Assembly: GCA_016789705.1 (NCBI GenBank)
Contig: JAEUQR010000159.1
Span: forward strand, 1-60,137
DNA length: 60,137 bases
DNA from: Acidobacteriota bacterium
GTDB lineage: Bacteria; Acidobacteriota; Vicinamibacteria; Vicinamibacterales; UBA2999
Direction of reading: 5' to 3'
Positions within the stretch are counted from its first letter, which is position 1. Each line of letters begins with the position of its first letter. The notes beneath the pieces were generated by a model. That model was not told the origin of the DNA. It saw only the letters and a list, made by a program, of their open reading frames with translations, and searched no databases. Below, in pieces: positions 8,734 through 18,608 of this stretch. The position numbers and the translations under genes are program-made.

Positions 8734-9591
8734 TCAGTGGTGCCGCGGGCGCTTCACCACGCCGCCGTCCACGTCGGCGAGCGCGTGATAGACGACGAAG
8801 GCCGAGCGGTCGTGCGCGCGCACGATCGTCTTGACGCGGCCGACTTCGAGACGCGTCACCACGCAGTACAGCACTTCCTGTTCGTCGCCGCTCAGGCCGC
8901 CGTAGCCGCGCAGCACCGACACGCCGCGGCCGAGGTCGCCGATGAGGGCGTTCTTGATGGCCCGGCTCTCGCCCGAGAAGATCGTGACCGCCGTGAACTC
9001 CTCGAGTCCGTAGATCACGAAGTCGAGGGTGCGCGCGGCGGCGAGGAACGTGAGAATCGAATAGAGCGCCGGCTCCACGCCGAGCGTGCGCATCGCCACC
9101 AGGAAGAGCACGACGTTGAAGGCGAGGATGACGTCGCCCACCTTCAGCAGATGGCTGCGGCGGCTGATGAGCAGGGCCGCGATTTCAGTGCCGTCGAGCA
9201 CCGCCGAGCCGCGCACGGCGAGTCCGATGCCGCCGCCGAGGAAGAACCCGCCGAAGACGGCCTCGAGCACCGGGTCCTGGGTGACGTGCGGATAGGGCAC
9301 GACGACGAGCGCGATCGCCAGCGCGCCGATCGCCAGCGCGCCGCGCACGGCGAAGGCGGCGCCCAGCTGGCGGTAGCCGACGGCGAGGAACGGCAGATTG
9401 ATGAGCGGCAGCCAGATCGGCAGCGGAATGGCGGTGAGGCGGCCGAGCAGCATCGAGACACCGGTGACGCCGCCGTCGATGAAGCCGCCAGGCACGAGGA
9501 AGCCTTCGATGCCGAAGCCGGCGGCGAGGACGCCGGTCAGGATCAACGCCGTGTTGCGCGCTTCTCGTTCGATGTAGGGGTCGCGAATCAC
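8734..9591 (-). CDS. YitT family membrane protein (YitT + DUF2179 domain)
   Basis: The 285-residue protein has five to six hydrophobic segments in the first ~190 residues, including AGFGIEGFLVPGGFIDGGVTGV and FLGGGIGLAVRGSAVLDGTE, both typical of the YitT family. A soluble C-terminal DUF2179-like domain follows (LRGYGGLSGDEQEVLYCVVTRLEV...). The GTG start overlaps the upstream TGA (GTGA), so the two genes are cotranscribed and coupled. The family is membrane-located and of unresolved transport or regulatory function. The length is normal for the family. Confidence 0.85.
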   Translation of the reverse strand: MIRDPYIEREARNTALILTGVLAAGFGIEGFLVPGGFIDGGVTGVSMLLGRLTAIPLPIWLPLINLPFLAVGYRQLGAAFAVRGALAIGALAIALVVVPYPHVTQDPVLEAVFGGFFLGGGIGLAVRGSAVLDGTEIAALLISRRSHLLKVGDVILAFNVVLFLVAMRTLGVEPALYSILTFLAAARTLDFVIYGLEEFTAVTIFSGESRAIKNALIGDLGRGVSVLRGYGGLSGDEQEVLYCVVTRLEVGRVKTIVRAHDRSAFVVYHALADVDGGVVKRPRHH

Positions 9592-10019
9592 CGCTGCTCG
9601 AAGTCCGTCTCCACGAAGCCCGTGGCGCGGCTCCATTGCACGCGACGTGGCGGCAGGGTGTCGGGCCGCCCCGGCCGGTGAAAGTACATCATGATCTCCG
9701 AGTAGCGATCCTGCAAGGGCGTGGCGACGGTGCGGGCGATGACCGCGGCCTCGTCGAGATGGGTCGTCTCGATCTGCAGCACCATCACGTGCTGCGCGGC
9801 GAACTGTTCGGTGATGGTCCAGCGGTCCCACCGCCCGGCCTCGCGGCGCACCGCCGGCAGGCGATGGGCGGCCGGCACCGGATCGGCCGGGCCCGGTTCG
9901 CGCGCGGGGCGCAGCACCAGCCAGCCGCCGGCCGCGACGGACACGAGGAGTACCCACGCCGCGACGAGCCGAAGCCGGCCCACGCCGCAGACGATAGGCG
10001 CGAACCGTCGAAGATGCAA
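9588..10019 (-). CDS. Small single-pass membrane protein of unknown function
   Basis: The 143-residue product has one N-terminal hydrophobic segment (LRLVAAWVLLVSVAAGGWLVL) followed by a soluble domain. That domain contains RWTITEQFAAQHVMVLQIETTHLDEA and ends in SRATGFVETDFEQR. The family is not recognised. The start used is TTG at 10019; GTG at 9983 is an alternative and neither has a clear ribosome-binding site. Its TGA overlaps the GTG of the YitT gene, so the two proteins may function together at the membrane. Confidence 0.6.
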   Translation of the reverse strand: MHLRRFAPIVCGVGRLRLVAAWVLLVSVAAGGWLVLRPAREPGPADPVPAAHRLPAVRREAGRWDRWTITEQFAAQHVMVLQIETTHLDEAAVIARTVATPLQDRYSEIMMYFHRPGRPDTLPPRRVQWSRATGFVETDFEQR

Positions 10020-10038
10020 GCGAACCGTGGCGAGGCTT

Positions 10039-10044
10039 TATACT
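10039..10044 (+). promoter_or_regulatory. -10 box upstream of topoisomerase subunit B gene
   Basis: TATACT at 10039-10044 within CTTTATACTTTGG predicts transcription from about 10051. The transcript would then carry the heptad-repeat element at 10047-10101 as its leader before the GTG at 10107. Confidence 0.45.
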
Positions 10045-10046
10045 TT

Positions 10047-10101
10047 GGCAGCGGGCAGCGGCACGCCCCAGTCCCAAGCACCCAGCCCCCAGTCCCGAGT
10101 C
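10047..10101 (+). repeat. Copy A of dispersed CCCAGYC heptad element
   Basis: The head GGCAGCGGCACGCCCCAG is followed by imperfect heptads of the form CCCAGYC, ending five bases before the topoisomerase GTG. The same head and tail occur at 51396-51445 and, inverted, at 54427-54472 and 51306-51336. Confidence 0.6.
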
Positions 10102-10106
10102 GTTCC

Positions 10107-12005
10107 GTGTCCTATACCGCCAAAGATATCCAGGTGCTCGAAGGCCTCGAGCCCGTCCGTAAGCGCCCCGGCATGTACATCGGCGGCGTCGGCAGCTCCG
10201 GCCTGCACCATCTCGTCTGGGAGATCCTCGACAACTCGATCGACGAGGCGATGAACGGGCACGCCTCGGCGATTGCCGTCACGCTGCACGAGGACGGCTC
10301 CTCGGTGACCATCTCGGACGACGGCCGCGGCATCCCGGTGGACGTGCACCCGAAGACGAAGCAGAGCGCGCTCGAAGTCATCTTCACGGTGCTCCATGCC
10401 GGCGGCAAGTTCGAGCAGGGCAACTACAAGACGGCCGGCGGCCTGCACGGCGTCGGTGCGAGTGTGGTGAACGCGCTCTCGCGCGAGCTGCTCGCGACGG
10501 TGCGGCGCGACGGCTTCCAGTACGAGATGCGCTTCCGCCAGGGGAAACCCGACGGCGGACTGAAGAAGGTCGGAGCGGCGCGCGGCAGCGGCACGACGGT
10601 GTTCTTCCGGCCCGACCCGACGATCTTCCCGAAGGTCGAGTTCGACCCGCAGATCATCCGCGAGCGCCTCGAAGTCGCCAGCTACCTGCACCGCGGCGTG
10701 AAGGTCGCCTTCGACGACCAGACCACCGGCACGAAGCACACCTTCCAGCACGAGGAAGGGCTCGTCGACTACCTGAAGAAGATCCTGACCGAGCGTGCCA
10801 GCAAACCCGTGCACGATGCCCCGTTCGTGCTCGCGAAGGAGAACGGCGTCAGGCTCGAGGCCGTGCTGCAGTGGACCGAGTCCACCGACGAGCACGTGCG
10901 CAGTTACGTCAACGGCATTCCGACGGCCTCGGGCGGCACCCACGAGAACGGCCTCAGGGCCGGCCTCGGCAAGGCCGTCCGCAACTTCATCGACACGCAC
11001 AACCTGGCGCCGAAGGGCGTCACGCTCACCGCGGAAGACATCCGCGAAGGGATGACGGCCGTGCTCTCGGTGTTCATCGCCGAGCCGCAGTTCCAGGGGC
11101 AGACCAAAGACCGCCTCAATAATCCCGAAGTGGCGAGCGCCGTGGACGGCTTCGTGCGGCCCGCACTCGAGCACTGGCTGAACAACAACATCTCGATCGC
11201 CGAAGGCATCGTGGCGCGCATCATCCTCGCCGCGCGCGCCCGCGAGGCGAGCCGCGCCGCGCAGGCCGACGTCGTGCGCAAGGGGCCGACGTCCGGGCGC
11301 GCCACCCTGCCCGGCAAACTGGCCGACTGCACGCAGCCGGGGTCGATCACGAGCGAGCTCTTCGTCGTGGAAGGTGATTCGGCTGGCGGCTCGGCCAAGC
11401 AGGGCCGCGACCGCGCCCGCCAGGCGATTCTGCCGCTGCGCGGCAAGGTGCTCAATACGGAAGGTGTGTCGACGGCGAAGGTGCTCGAGAACAAGGAGCT
11501 GTCGGATCTCGTGACGGCGCTCGGCTGCGGCGTGGGCAAGTCGTTCGACCTCTCGCGCATGCGCTACGGCAAGGTCATCCTGCTGGCCGACGCCGATTCC
11601 GACGGCCATCACATCTCGACGCTGCTGCTCACGTTCCTCTTCCGGCACCTGCCGCAGCTCATCTCCGCCGGGCGTGTCTACCTGGCCCAGCCGCCGCTCT
11701 ACCGCATCGACATCGGCAAGGAGACCTTCTGGGCGCTCGACGAGGCGCACAAGGAGCTCATCCTGCGCCAGAAGACCGGCCGCGCCACGCCCGAGATCAC
11801 ACGCTTCAAGGGCCTCGGCGAGATGATGCCGAAGGTGCTCTGGGAGACGACGCTCAACCCGCGCACCCGCCGCCTGCTGCGCGTCGACATCGCCGATCAG
11901 CTGGTGACCGACCGTGTGATGAACGAGCTCATGGGCAAGGATGCCTCGGCGCGCTTCCGGTTCATCATGGAGCGGGCCGAGGACGCGCAGGAGCTGGACG
12001 TCTAG
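10107..12005 (+). CDS. parE: Type IIA DNA topoisomerase subunit B (ParE/GyrB family)
   Basis: The 632-residue ATPase subunit has the GHKL motifs WEILDNSIDEAMNG, ISDDGRGIPVDVHP and GGLHGVGASVVNAL, then the transducer region. The TOPRIM domain shows EGDSAGGSAKQGRDR and ADADSDGHHI. The C-terminus has RFKGLGEMMPKVLWETTLNPRTRRLL. The length and the ETTLNPRTR form favour topoisomerase IV ParE over a GyrB with insertions, but the sequence alone does not fully separate the two and no parC or gyrA gene is nearby. The role is ATP-driven strand passage. The start is taken as GTG because the frame upstream is repeat sequence. Confidence 0.9.
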   Translation: MSYTAKDIQVLEGLEPVRKRPGMYIGGVGSSGLHHLVWEILDNSIDEAMNGHASAIAVTLHEDGSSVTISDDGRGIPVDVHPKTKQSALEVIFTVLHAGGKFEQGNYKTAGGLHGVGASVVNALSRELLATVRRDGFQYEMRFRQGKPDGGLKKVGAARGSGTTVFFRPDPTIFPKVEFDPQIIRERLEVASYLHRGVKVAFDDQTTGTKHTFQHEEGLVDYLKKILTERASKPVHDAPFVLAKENGVRLEAVLQWTESTDEHVRSYVNGIPTASGGTHENGLRAGLGKAVRNFIDTHNLAPKGVTLTAEDIREGMTAVLSVFIAEPQFQGQTKDRLNNPEVASAVDGFVRPALEHWLNNNISIAEGIVARIILAARAREASRAAQADVVRKGPTSGRATLPGKLADCTQPGSITSELFVVEGDSAGGSAKQGRDRARQAILPLRGKVLNTEGVSTAKVLENKELSDLVTALGCGVGKSFDLSRMRYGKVILLADADSDGHHISTLLLTFLFRHLPQLISAGRVYLAQPPLYRIDIGKETFWALDEAHKELILRQKTGRATPEITRFKGLGEMMPKVLWETTLNPRTRRLLRVDIADQLVTDRVMNELMGKDASARFRFIMERAEDAQELDV

Positions 12006-12066
12006 GCGGCCGTGGTCTTCACAGCCCTTCGTGTCGATTCGCACCGGCCGCCGGCGGTGCGCAGGC

Positions 12067-12072
12067 TACAAT
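12067..12072 (+). promoter_or_regulatory. -10 box close to MATE gene start
   Basis: TACAAT at 12067-12072 in the context GGCTACAAT lies 13 bases before the ATG at 12086. This predicts a leader of only a few bases. The same GGCTACAAT precedes the P5C dehydrogenase gene. Confidence 0.5.
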
Positions 12073-12085
12073 TCAGAGTCCTCTG

Positions 12086-13480
12086 ATGGCCGGTCCGGCG
12101 TCCCCGAAGAAGTTCGATCGCTCCCTCATCGAAGGGCCCCTGGCTCCCGCGGTGTGGAAGCTGGCGTGGCCCACCATGCTCCAGAACCTGGTGGCGGGGC
12201 TGCAGGGCGTGGTCGACCACGCGCTCGTCGGCAACATGCTCGGGTTCGCGGCCAACGCCGGCATCGGCGTGGCCTGGCAGATCTTCCTCGTGGTGATCGT
12301 GTTCATGGCGTCGCTCTTCACGGGGCAGGCCGTGCTCGTCGCCCGTTTTGCCGGGGCCGGCGATCACCAGAAGGTCAACACCGTCGTCTATCAGGCGTTC
12401 ATCACCGCGGTCGGCATGTTCCTGATCCTGGCCCCGATCGGCTACTTCGCCACCCCGTTCCTGCTGACGCTCGTGAACGCGGCGCCCGAGGTCCGGGCGC
12501 AGGCGCTGCCGTTCCTGCGCATCAACTTCGTCTTCAGCATCGGCATGCTGCTGTTCTTCATGCTGTCGGCCGCACTGCGCGCCGCCGGCGACGCCAGGAC
12601 GCCGCTGCGGCTCGGCGTCACGATGACGGTGCTGAACCTGGTTTTCAACCTGCTGCTCATCCCGAAGTTCGGCACCGCCGGCTCGGCGATGGGCACGGCG
12701 ATCGCCTCGTCGCTCGTGAGCGGCTACGCCCTCTGGCTGCTCTTCAACAACAAGCTGGTCGTGCACTTCACGCCGGAAACGTGCACCAGGCCCGACTGGA
12801 CGGTGATCCGATCGCTGTTCAAGTTCGGGCTTCCCACGGGCGTGCAGGGCATCGCGATGAACGTCGCCGGTGTCATGCTGCTGCGCTTCATCGGCGGGCT
12901 CGAGCACAGCGCCGCCGCGCAGGCCGCCTACACGATTGGCTACACCGAACTCTTCTCGATGATCACGTGGACGTCGGTCGGCCTCATGGGCGCCGCCGCG
13001 ACCATCGCCGGCCAGAACCTTGGCGCCGGCCAGCCCGATCGCGCGCTGCACGGCGTCTACGCCGCCGCGAAGATCGGCCTCAAGGTTGCCGCCGTCGTCG
13101 GCGCGATGTTCCTCATCATCCCCATTCCGCTCCTCGGCATCTTCGGCGCCACCGAAGGCACGGTGGCCGACATCGGCCGCCAGCTGCTGCGCTACCTCGC
13201 GCTTTCCGGCTTCTTCATCAGCGCCGCGCTCACCTTCACCGGCGGCTTGCAGGGCACCGGCGACACGAAGAGCCCGCTCTTCATCACACTGGTATCGCAG
13301 GTGGCGATTCCGATCGGGCTCTGCACGGTACTGCAGTCGTTCCGGCAGCTGCAGCCCGCGGACATCTGGCTCGCCATCCTGCTCGGGCACTTCACGCGCT
13401 GCGCGCTCTCGTTCCTGCGCTTCCGCCAGGCCAAGTGGCGGCAGATCAAGGTCGACCTCGAGCCCGCCGCGGCGTCGTAA
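12086..13480 (+). CDS. MATE family multidrug/Na+ efflux transporter
   Basis: The 464-residue polytopic protein has about twelve membrane segments in two homologous halves. The N-terminus LAPAVWKLAWPTMLQNLVAGLQGVVDHALVG and internal LRAAGDARTPLRLGV and GGLQGTGDTKSPLFITL are classic MATE motifs. It would export cationic drugs or other organic compounds in exchange for Na+ or H+. It stands alone between the topoisomerase and P5C dehydrogenase genes, with an own -10 box near the start. Confidence 0.92.
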   Translation: MAGPASPKKFDRSLIEGPLAPAVWKLAWPTMLQNLVAGLQGVVDHALVGNMLGFAANAGIGVAWQIFLVVIVFMASLFTGQAVLVARFAGAGDHQKVNTVVYQAFITAVGMFLILAPIGYFATPFLLTLVNAAPEVRAQALPFLRINFVFSIGMLLFFMLSAALRAAGDARTPLRLGVTMTVLNLVFNLLLIPKFGTAGSAMGTAIASSLVSGYALWLLFNNKLVVHFTPETCTRPDWTVIRSLFKFGLPTGVQGIAMNVAGVMLLRFIGGLEHSAAAQAAYTIGYTELFSMITWTSVGLMGAAATIAGQNLGAGQPDRALHGVYAAAKIGLKVAAVVGAMFLIIPIPLLGIFGATEGTVADIGRQLLRYLALSGFFISAALTFTGGLQGTGDTKSPLFITLVSQVAIPIGLCTVLQSFRQLQPADIWLAILLGHFTRCALSFLRFRQAKWRQIKVDLEPAAAS

Positions 13481-13512
13481 CCGCTGCGGTGCCGCCGGCC
13501 CGCCCGGGCGGC

Positions 13513-13518
13513 TACAAT
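13513..13518 (+). promoter_or_regulatory. Leaderless-type -10 box of P5C dehydrogenase gene
   Basis: TACAAT at 13513-13518 ends only six bases before the ATG at 13525. Transcription normally starts six to seven bases after the -10 box, which places the first transcribed base at or next to the A of ATG. The gap shows no ribosome-binding site. Confidence 0.55.
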
Positions 13519-13524
13519 AGGCGG

Positions 13525-15159
13525 ATGTCCGCCAACTTCTCCGGTATCCGCTCCGTCATTCCGCCCGTCAACGAGCCGATCAAGTCGTACGCGCCGGGGT
13601 CGCCTGAAAAGGCGTCGCTCAAGGCCCGCCTGGCGTCGATGGCCGGCGAGACGATCGACATCCCGCTCATCATCGGCGGCAGGGAGATCCGCACCGGCGA
13701 TCTCGGCAGGGCCGTGATGCCGCACAAGCACGGCCACGTGCTCGCGACCTTCCACCACGCGCGGCCGAAGGACGTGACGGCGGCGATCGCCGCCGCGCAG
13801 GCCGCCAAGGCGGAATGGGCGAGCTGGCCCTGGGAGGATCGCGCGGCGGTGTTCCTCAAGGCCGCGGACCTGCTGGCGACGAGCTGGCGCGACACGCTCA
13901 ACGCCGCGACGATGCTCAACCAGTCGAAGACGGTCTACCAGTCGGAAATCGACGCCGCCTGCGAGCTCATCGACTTCTGGCGCTACAACGTCGCCTTCGG
14001 CGCCGACATCATGCGCGAGCAGCCGGTCTCCACCACGGCGATGTGGAACCAGACCGACTACCGGCCGCTCGAGGGCTTCATCTACGCGGTGTCGCCCTTC
14101 AACTTCACGGCCATCGGCGGCAACCTCACGACGACGCCCGCGCTCATGGGCAACACCGTGTTGTGGAAGCCGGCCGGCACGGCGATGCTCGGCGCCTACT
14201 ACACGATGAAGCTGCTCGAGGCGGCCGGCCTGCCGCCGGGCGTCATCAACTTCGTGCCCGGCGATCCGGTGATGGTGAGCCAGATTGCGATGAACGCGCC
14301 GGACCTCGGCGGCATCCACTTCACCGGGAGCACGGGCGTATTCCAGGGGATGTGGGACCACGTCGGCACCAACATCCGCCGCTACAGGTCCTATCCGCGC
14401 CTCGTCGGCGAAACCGGCGGCAAGGACTTCATCATGGTGCACCCCTCGGCCGATCCGCAGGAGGTCGCCGTGGCGATGGTGCGTGGCGCCTACGAGTACC
14501 AGGGCCAGAAGTGTTCGGCGGCCAGCCGCGTCTACGTGCCGAAATCGCTGTGGCCCTCGGTGCGCGACCGCGCTGTCGGCATGATGCGCGAGATCACGAT
14601 GGGCGACACCCGCGACTTCCGCAACTTCATGAGCGCGGTCATCGACAAGAAGGCGTTCACGAAGATCGCCGGCTACATCAGCCACGCGAAGCGCCACGCG
14701 AAGATCATCCAGGGCGGCGGCAGCAACGGCCGCGTCGGCTACTTCATCGAGCCGACGCTCGTGCAGACCGACAACCCCGGTTACAAGCTGCTCTGCGAGG
14801 AGATTTTCGGGCCGGTGCTCACGGCGCACGTCTACGCCGACTCGAAGTTCGCCGACATGCTGCAGGTGGTGGACCAGACGTCGCCCTACGCGCTCACGGG
14901 CTCGATCTTCGCGAAGGACCGCGCCGTGATTCGCCAGGCGTCGGCCGCGCTGCGCAATGCCGCCGGCAACTTCTACATCAACGACAAGCCCACCGGCGCC
15001 ACCGTGGGCCAGCAGCCGTTCGGCGGCGCGCGGGCCTCGGGCACGAACGACAAGGCCGGCTCGAAGCTGAACCTGCTGCGGTGGGTGAGCGCCCGGTCGA
15101 TCAAGGAAACCTACAACCCGCCGAAGGACTTCACCTACCCCTTCATGGGTGAGGAGTAA
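13525..15159 (+). CDS. pruA: 1-pyrroline-5-carboxylate (L-glutamate gamma-semialdehyde) dehydrogenase
   Basis: The 544-residue aldehyde dehydrogenase converts glutamate semialdehyde to glutamate with NAD+, the second step of proline use. Family marks include FIYAVSPFNFTAIGGNL, NTVLWKPAG (cofactor-binding Lys), FTGSTGVFQGMW and LVGETGGKDFI (general-base Glu). EYQGQKCSAASRVYVP carries the catalytic Cys and PFGGARASGTNDK closes the family signature. The length matches the stand-alone ~540-residue P5CDH type found in eukaryotes and some bacteria, not the bifunctional PutA. No proline dehydrogenase gene is in the window. Confidence 0.93.
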   Translation: MSANFSGIRSVIPPVNEPIKSYAPGSPEKASLKARLASMAGETIDIPLIIGGREIRTGDLGRAVMPHKHGHVLATFHHARPKDVTAAIAAAQAAKAEWASWPWEDRAAVFLKAADLLATSWRDTLNAATMLNQSKTVYQSEIDAACELIDFWRYNVAFGADIMREQPVSTTAMWNQTDYRPLEGFIYAVSPFNFTAIGGNLTTTPALMGNTVLWKPAGTAMLGAYYTMKLLEAAGLPPGVINFVPGDPVMVSQIAMNAPDLGGIHFTGSTGVFQGMWDHVGTNIRRYRSYPRLVGETGGKDFIMVHPSADPQEVAVAMVRGAYEYQGQKCSAASRVYVPKSLWPSVRDRAVGMMREITMGDTRDFRNFMSAVIDKKAFTKIAGYISHAKRHAKIIQGGGSNGRVGYFIEPTLVQTDNPGYKLLCEEIFGPVLTAHVYADSKFADMLQVVDQTSPYALTGSIFAKDRAVIRQASAALRNAAGNFYINDKPTGATVGQQPFGGARASGTNDKAGSKLNLLRWVSARSIKETYNPPKDFTYPFMGEE

Positions 15160-15174
15160 GGCGGACGTCGCCGG

Positions 15175-16173
15175 TCAGCGCCGTTCGAGATCGGCGCGCA
15201 CGGCGGCGTAGAACCTCTCGGCGATGAACGCGTAGCCGGCCTCCGTCGGATGGAGGCCGTCCACGCCAATCCACGCGGCGGCGTTCGGCAGCATTGCCTC
15301 ATAGAGATCGACGAGCACGGCGCCCTCGCCTGCCGCCAGGATGCGGATGTCGTCGTTGTAGGCGACAATCGCCGACGACTCGATCGCGCGCTGGCGGCCG
15401 GGGACGGGCGGCGTGAGCGTGGCGAGGAAGAGCCGGGCGCCGTAGCCGCGCACGTCCTTCGCCATCCGCTCCATCGTCGCCACGGCGCGGATACGGCGGG
15501 CCGACGAGCTCAGGTCGTTGTAGCCCATGAGCAGCAGCACGGCATCGGGCCGGTCTACTTCGAGCGCCCGCAGCAGGCGCGGCTCGGCATCCCCGGCCGA
15601 CTCGCCCGGACGGCCTTCATTCACCACCTGGGGTTGCTGCGCCACGTAGCGGCTCGTCAACATCCGCTCGAGCGCCGTCGGATACGCGGCCGTGGGGACG
15701 ACCACCTGACGAAACACCGGCAGTCCGTGGTCGCTCCCGCGGGCCGCGACGGGCACCGTGACCTCGCCGGCGGTGATGCTGTCGCCAAAGGCCATGAAGT
15801 TCGTGCGCGTCAGTTCGGGCGGCGCGGCGACCACCAGCGGAAACGCACAACTCGCCGAAGCGGCGGCGGCATCGGTGGCCGTGCAGGTCACCGGCGTCGT
15901 GCCGATGGGGAAGACCTGGCCGGAGGCCGGCGTGCACGCGACCGTCACCGGCGGCTGCCCGCCGGTGGCCGCTGCGAGCGGGTAGTTGACGAGTGCCCCC
16001 TGGGCCGACGTCGCCGGCACCGTCAGCGACGGCAGACAGGTGGCCGCGAGCGGACCGCTCTGGCGCGGACTGGGCGCTGTCGGGCCGCCGCAGCCGGCCG
16101 TGGCGAGGGCGACAACGACGGCAGCGGTCAGTACGGCGCGAAGCCGGAGAACGAGGAGGCGGCGGGGGGCCAC
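15175..16173 (-). CDS. Lipoprotein: HYR-like domain plus SGNH/GDSL hydrolase
   Basis: The 332-residue protein has a lipoprotein signal (AVVVALATAGCGG, lipobox cysteine near residue 28). A ~65-residue HYR/beta-sandwich domain follows (TPASGQVFPIGTTPVTCTATD...). The hydrolase domain has block I FGDSITAGE, an LLLMGYNDLSS block and the terminal DGLHPTEAGY with the catalytic Asp/His. It is probably a cell-surface esterase; the substrate is unknown. The start is GTG at 16173. It ends 15 bases from the convergent P5CDH stop. Confidence 0.85.
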   Translation of the reverse strand: MAPRRLLVLRLRAVLTAAVVVALATAGCGGPTAPSPRQSGPLAATCLPSLTVPATSAQGALVNYPLAAATGGQPPVTVACTPASGQVFPIGTTPVTCTATDAAAASASCAFPLVVAAPPELTRTNFMAFGDSITAGEVTVPVAARGSDHGLPVFRQVVVPTAAYPTALERMLTSRYVAQQPQVVNEGRPGESAGDAEPRLLRALEVDRPDAVLLLMGYNDLSSSARRIRAVATMERMAKDVRGYGARLFLATLTPPVPGRQRAIESSAIVAYNDDIRILAAGEGAVLVDLYEAMLPNAAAWIGVDGLHPTEAGYAFIAERFYAAVRADLERR

Positions 16174-16253
16174 GAGCGGTAGGCCGCGAGGATAGCAGCA
16201 GAGCTGGCGGCGTTCGATTTACTCGGAAGAATTCCGGTAAGCTGCCTCGTCCA

Positions 16254-18593
16254 ATGTCGTCTTCGCCGTCCCTCATCGAGTCTCCCCGTCCCAGGTTCTC
16301 GCCAGACGAAGTCCGCGCGCTACTTCGCGCACAGTTCGGCATCGACGGTGACCTCGCGTTGCTCGACAGCGAGCGTGACCAGAACGCCCGTGTGCGGTCG
16401 GCAGGCGGGCAGTTCACCTTCAAGATCGTGAATGCCGCCGAACCTCCGAGCGCGATGGCGTTCCAGACGGCGCTGCTGCGGCACGTCGAGGCCGCCGCGC
16501 CCGACCTGCCGCTGCCGCGCGTGGTGCCGGCTGCTGACGGGGCCGACATCGCCGTCGCCGAGGGGCCCACCGGCGAGCGCCATGCGCTCAGGCTCGTGAC
16601 GTGGCTGCCCGGCGTGCCGCTGGCGAAGGTCGCCCGCACGAGCCAGGTGCTGGCGAACGTCGGCCGTGCGCTCGCGCGGCTCGACCAGGCGCTCCTGAGC
16701 TTCGGGCACCCCGGCGCGTTCCGCGAGTTCGACTGGCACATCGGCCAGACGCCGCGCTCGCGGGGCCGCCTCGAGGCCGTGCGCGATCCGGCGCGGCGTG
16801 CCCTCGTGGCCGCCTGTCTCGATCGCTTCGACACGTTCGTCGTCCCGGCGCTCGTGCACCTGCGCCACTCGGTCATCCACAACGACGCCAACGACTGGAA
16901 CCTGCTCGTGGACGAGGCGAGCGGCACCGTGAGCGGTCTCATCGACATCGGCGATGCGGTCTTCGCGCCGACGGTGGCCGAAGTCGCGGTGGCCGCCGCC
17001 TACGCGATGCTCGGACAGCCCGATCCGGCCGCCGCGTGCCTTGCGGTCGTGGGCGGTTATCACTCGGCGTTGCCGCTCACCGCGGCCGAGCGGGCCGTGT
17101 TGCCCCACCTCATCGCGGCGCGGCTCGCCATCAGCGTCACGATCTCGGCCACGCGTCAGGCGACGTCAGACGATCCGTACCTGTTCGTCAGCGAGGCACC
17201 GGCGTGGGAGCTCCTCGCGTGGCTCGCCTCGCCCGCGGGCCAGGACCTCGGCGCCGCGATCGAGCGGGCGTGCGCCCGGCCCGGCGCGGCGTTCCTGCCG
17301 CCGCGGCGAGACGACGCCGACCTGGCCGAGGCGCGCCGCCGCCTGCTCGGAAAGAATCTCAGCCTCAGCTACCGCACGCCGCTCCACATGGTGGAGGGCC
17401 ACGACGTGTGGCTGACGGCCGCCGACGGCCGCCGCTATCTCGACTGCTACAACAACGTGGCGCATATCGGCCACTGTCATCCGCGCGTGGTCGAGGCGCT
17501 CGCCGCCCAGGCCTCGCGGCTCAACACCAACACACGCTACCTGCACGAGAACGTGCTCGCCTACGCCGACCGGCTGCGGCGCACGTTGCCCGCCGGCCTC
17601 GACACGTTCTTCTTCGTCAACTCCGGTAGCGAGGCCAACGACCTGGCGCTCCGGCTCGTGCGCACCGCCACGGAACGCCAGGGCATCGCCGTGCTCGACT
17701 GGGCGTATCACGGCCACACGCAGGCGCTCATCGAAATCAGCCCCTACAAGTACAAACGCAAGGGCGGTCCCGGCCGCGCAACGTTCGTCACCGAACTGCC
17801 GCTGCCCGATATGTACCGCGCGCCCGACGACTGGCGCCCGTTCGAACATGGCGCCCGCTTCGCCGCCGAGGCTCGCCGGCACCTGGCCGAGGCCGCGGCC
17901 CCGCCGGCGGCCTTCATCGCCGAGACGATTCCGAGCGTAGGCGGGCAGATCCTCCTGCCCGAGGGATATCTCGCGGAGGTCTACGCGGCGGTGCGTGCGG
18001 TGGGCGGGCTCTGCATCGCCGACGAGGTGCAGGTCGGCTTCGGGCGCGTCGGCACGCACATGTGGGCGTTCGAGGAACACGGCGTCGTGCCCGATATCGT
18101 CACGATGGGCAAGCCGGCCGGCGCCGGGCATCCGCTCGGCATCGTGGCCACGACACGCGCCATCGCCGACCGCTTCGCCAACGGCATGGAGTACTTCAAC
18201 ACCTTCGGCGGGAATCCCGTGTCGTGCGCTGTGGGGCTCGCCGTGCTCGACGTGCTCGAGGAGCAGCGGCTGCTCGAGAACGCCCGCGTGCAGGGCGACT
18301 ACCTGCTGGAACGCTTTCGCGGGCTGGCCGACCGCCACGCCGCCATCGGCGACGTGCGCGGCCGCGGCCTGTTCTTCGGCCTCGAGGTGGTGCGCGACCG
18401 CGGCACCAAGGCGCACGACGGCGCCACGGCCTCGGCGGTGGTCAACGAGGCGCTCGCGCTCGGCGTGCTCATGGGCACCGATGGCCCGTTCGACAACGTC
18501 GTGAAGCTGCGTCCGCCGATGACCTGCACACGCGCGCACGCCGACCTGCTGGTGGACGTGCTCGACCGCGCGTTCAGCGCCGCCGCGAGGTGA
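16254..18593 (+). CDS. Fused small-molecule kinase (APH-like) and class-III PLP phospholyase
   Basis: The 779-residue product joins two enzymes. Residues ~15-340 are an APH/choline-kinase fold with catalytic loop HNDANDWN (D211, N216) and metal-binding D231 (LIDIGDAV). Residues ~360-779 are a class-III aminotransferase fold with [24 protein letters not shown] (D590) and [14 protein letters not shown] (PLP Lys620). The GKPxGxGHP form is that of AGXT2L1/2 phospholyases rather than ordinary transaminases. By family knowledge the pair would phosphorylate a hydroxyl-amine such as hydroxylysine or ethanolamine, then eliminate phosphate and ammonia. The substrate here is inferred. The gene is monocistronic. 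Confidence 0.85.
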   Translation: MSSSPSLIESPRPRFSPDEVRALLRAQFGIDGDLALLDSERDQNARVRSAGGQFTFKIVNAAEPPSAMAFQTALLRHVEAAAPDLPLPRVVPAADGADIAVAEGPTGERHALRLVTWLPGVPLAKVARTSQVLANVGRALARLDQALLSFGHPGAFREFDWHIGQTPRSRGRLEAVRDPARRALVAACLDRFDTFVVPALVHLRHSVIHNDANDWNLLVDEASGTVSGLIDIGDAVFAPTVAEVAVAAAYAMLGQPDPAAACLAVVGGYHSALPLTAAERAVLPHLIAARLAISVTISATRQATSDDPYLFVSEAPAWELLAWLASPAGQDLGAAIERACARPGAAFLPPRRDDADLAEARRRLLGKNLSLSYRTPLHMVEGHDVWLTAADGRRYLDCYNNVAHIGHCHPRVVEALAAQASRLNTNTRYLHENVLAYADRLRRTLPAGLDTFFFVNSGSEANDLALRLVRTATERQGIAVLDWAYHGHTQALIEISPYKYKRKGGPGRATFVTELPLPDMYRAPDDWRPFEHGARFAAEARRHLAEAAAPPAAFIAETIPSVGGQILLPEGYLAEVYAAVRAVGGLCIADEVQVGFGRVGTHMWAFEEHGVVPDIVTMGKPAGAGHPLGIVATTRAIADRFANGMEYFNTFGGNPVSCAVGLAVLDVLEEQRLLENARVQGDYLLERFRGLADRHAAIGDVRGRGLFFGLEVVRDRGTKAHDGATASAVVNEALALGVLMGTDGPFDNVVKLRPPMTCTRAHADLLVDVLDRAFSAAAR

Positions 18594-18608
18594 AGGGCCG
18601 GGCCCGGG

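Noticed and set aside
13525-15159. PutA proline utilisation fusion
   Set aside because: The protein ends at normal P5CDH length and has no proline dehydrogenase barrel.
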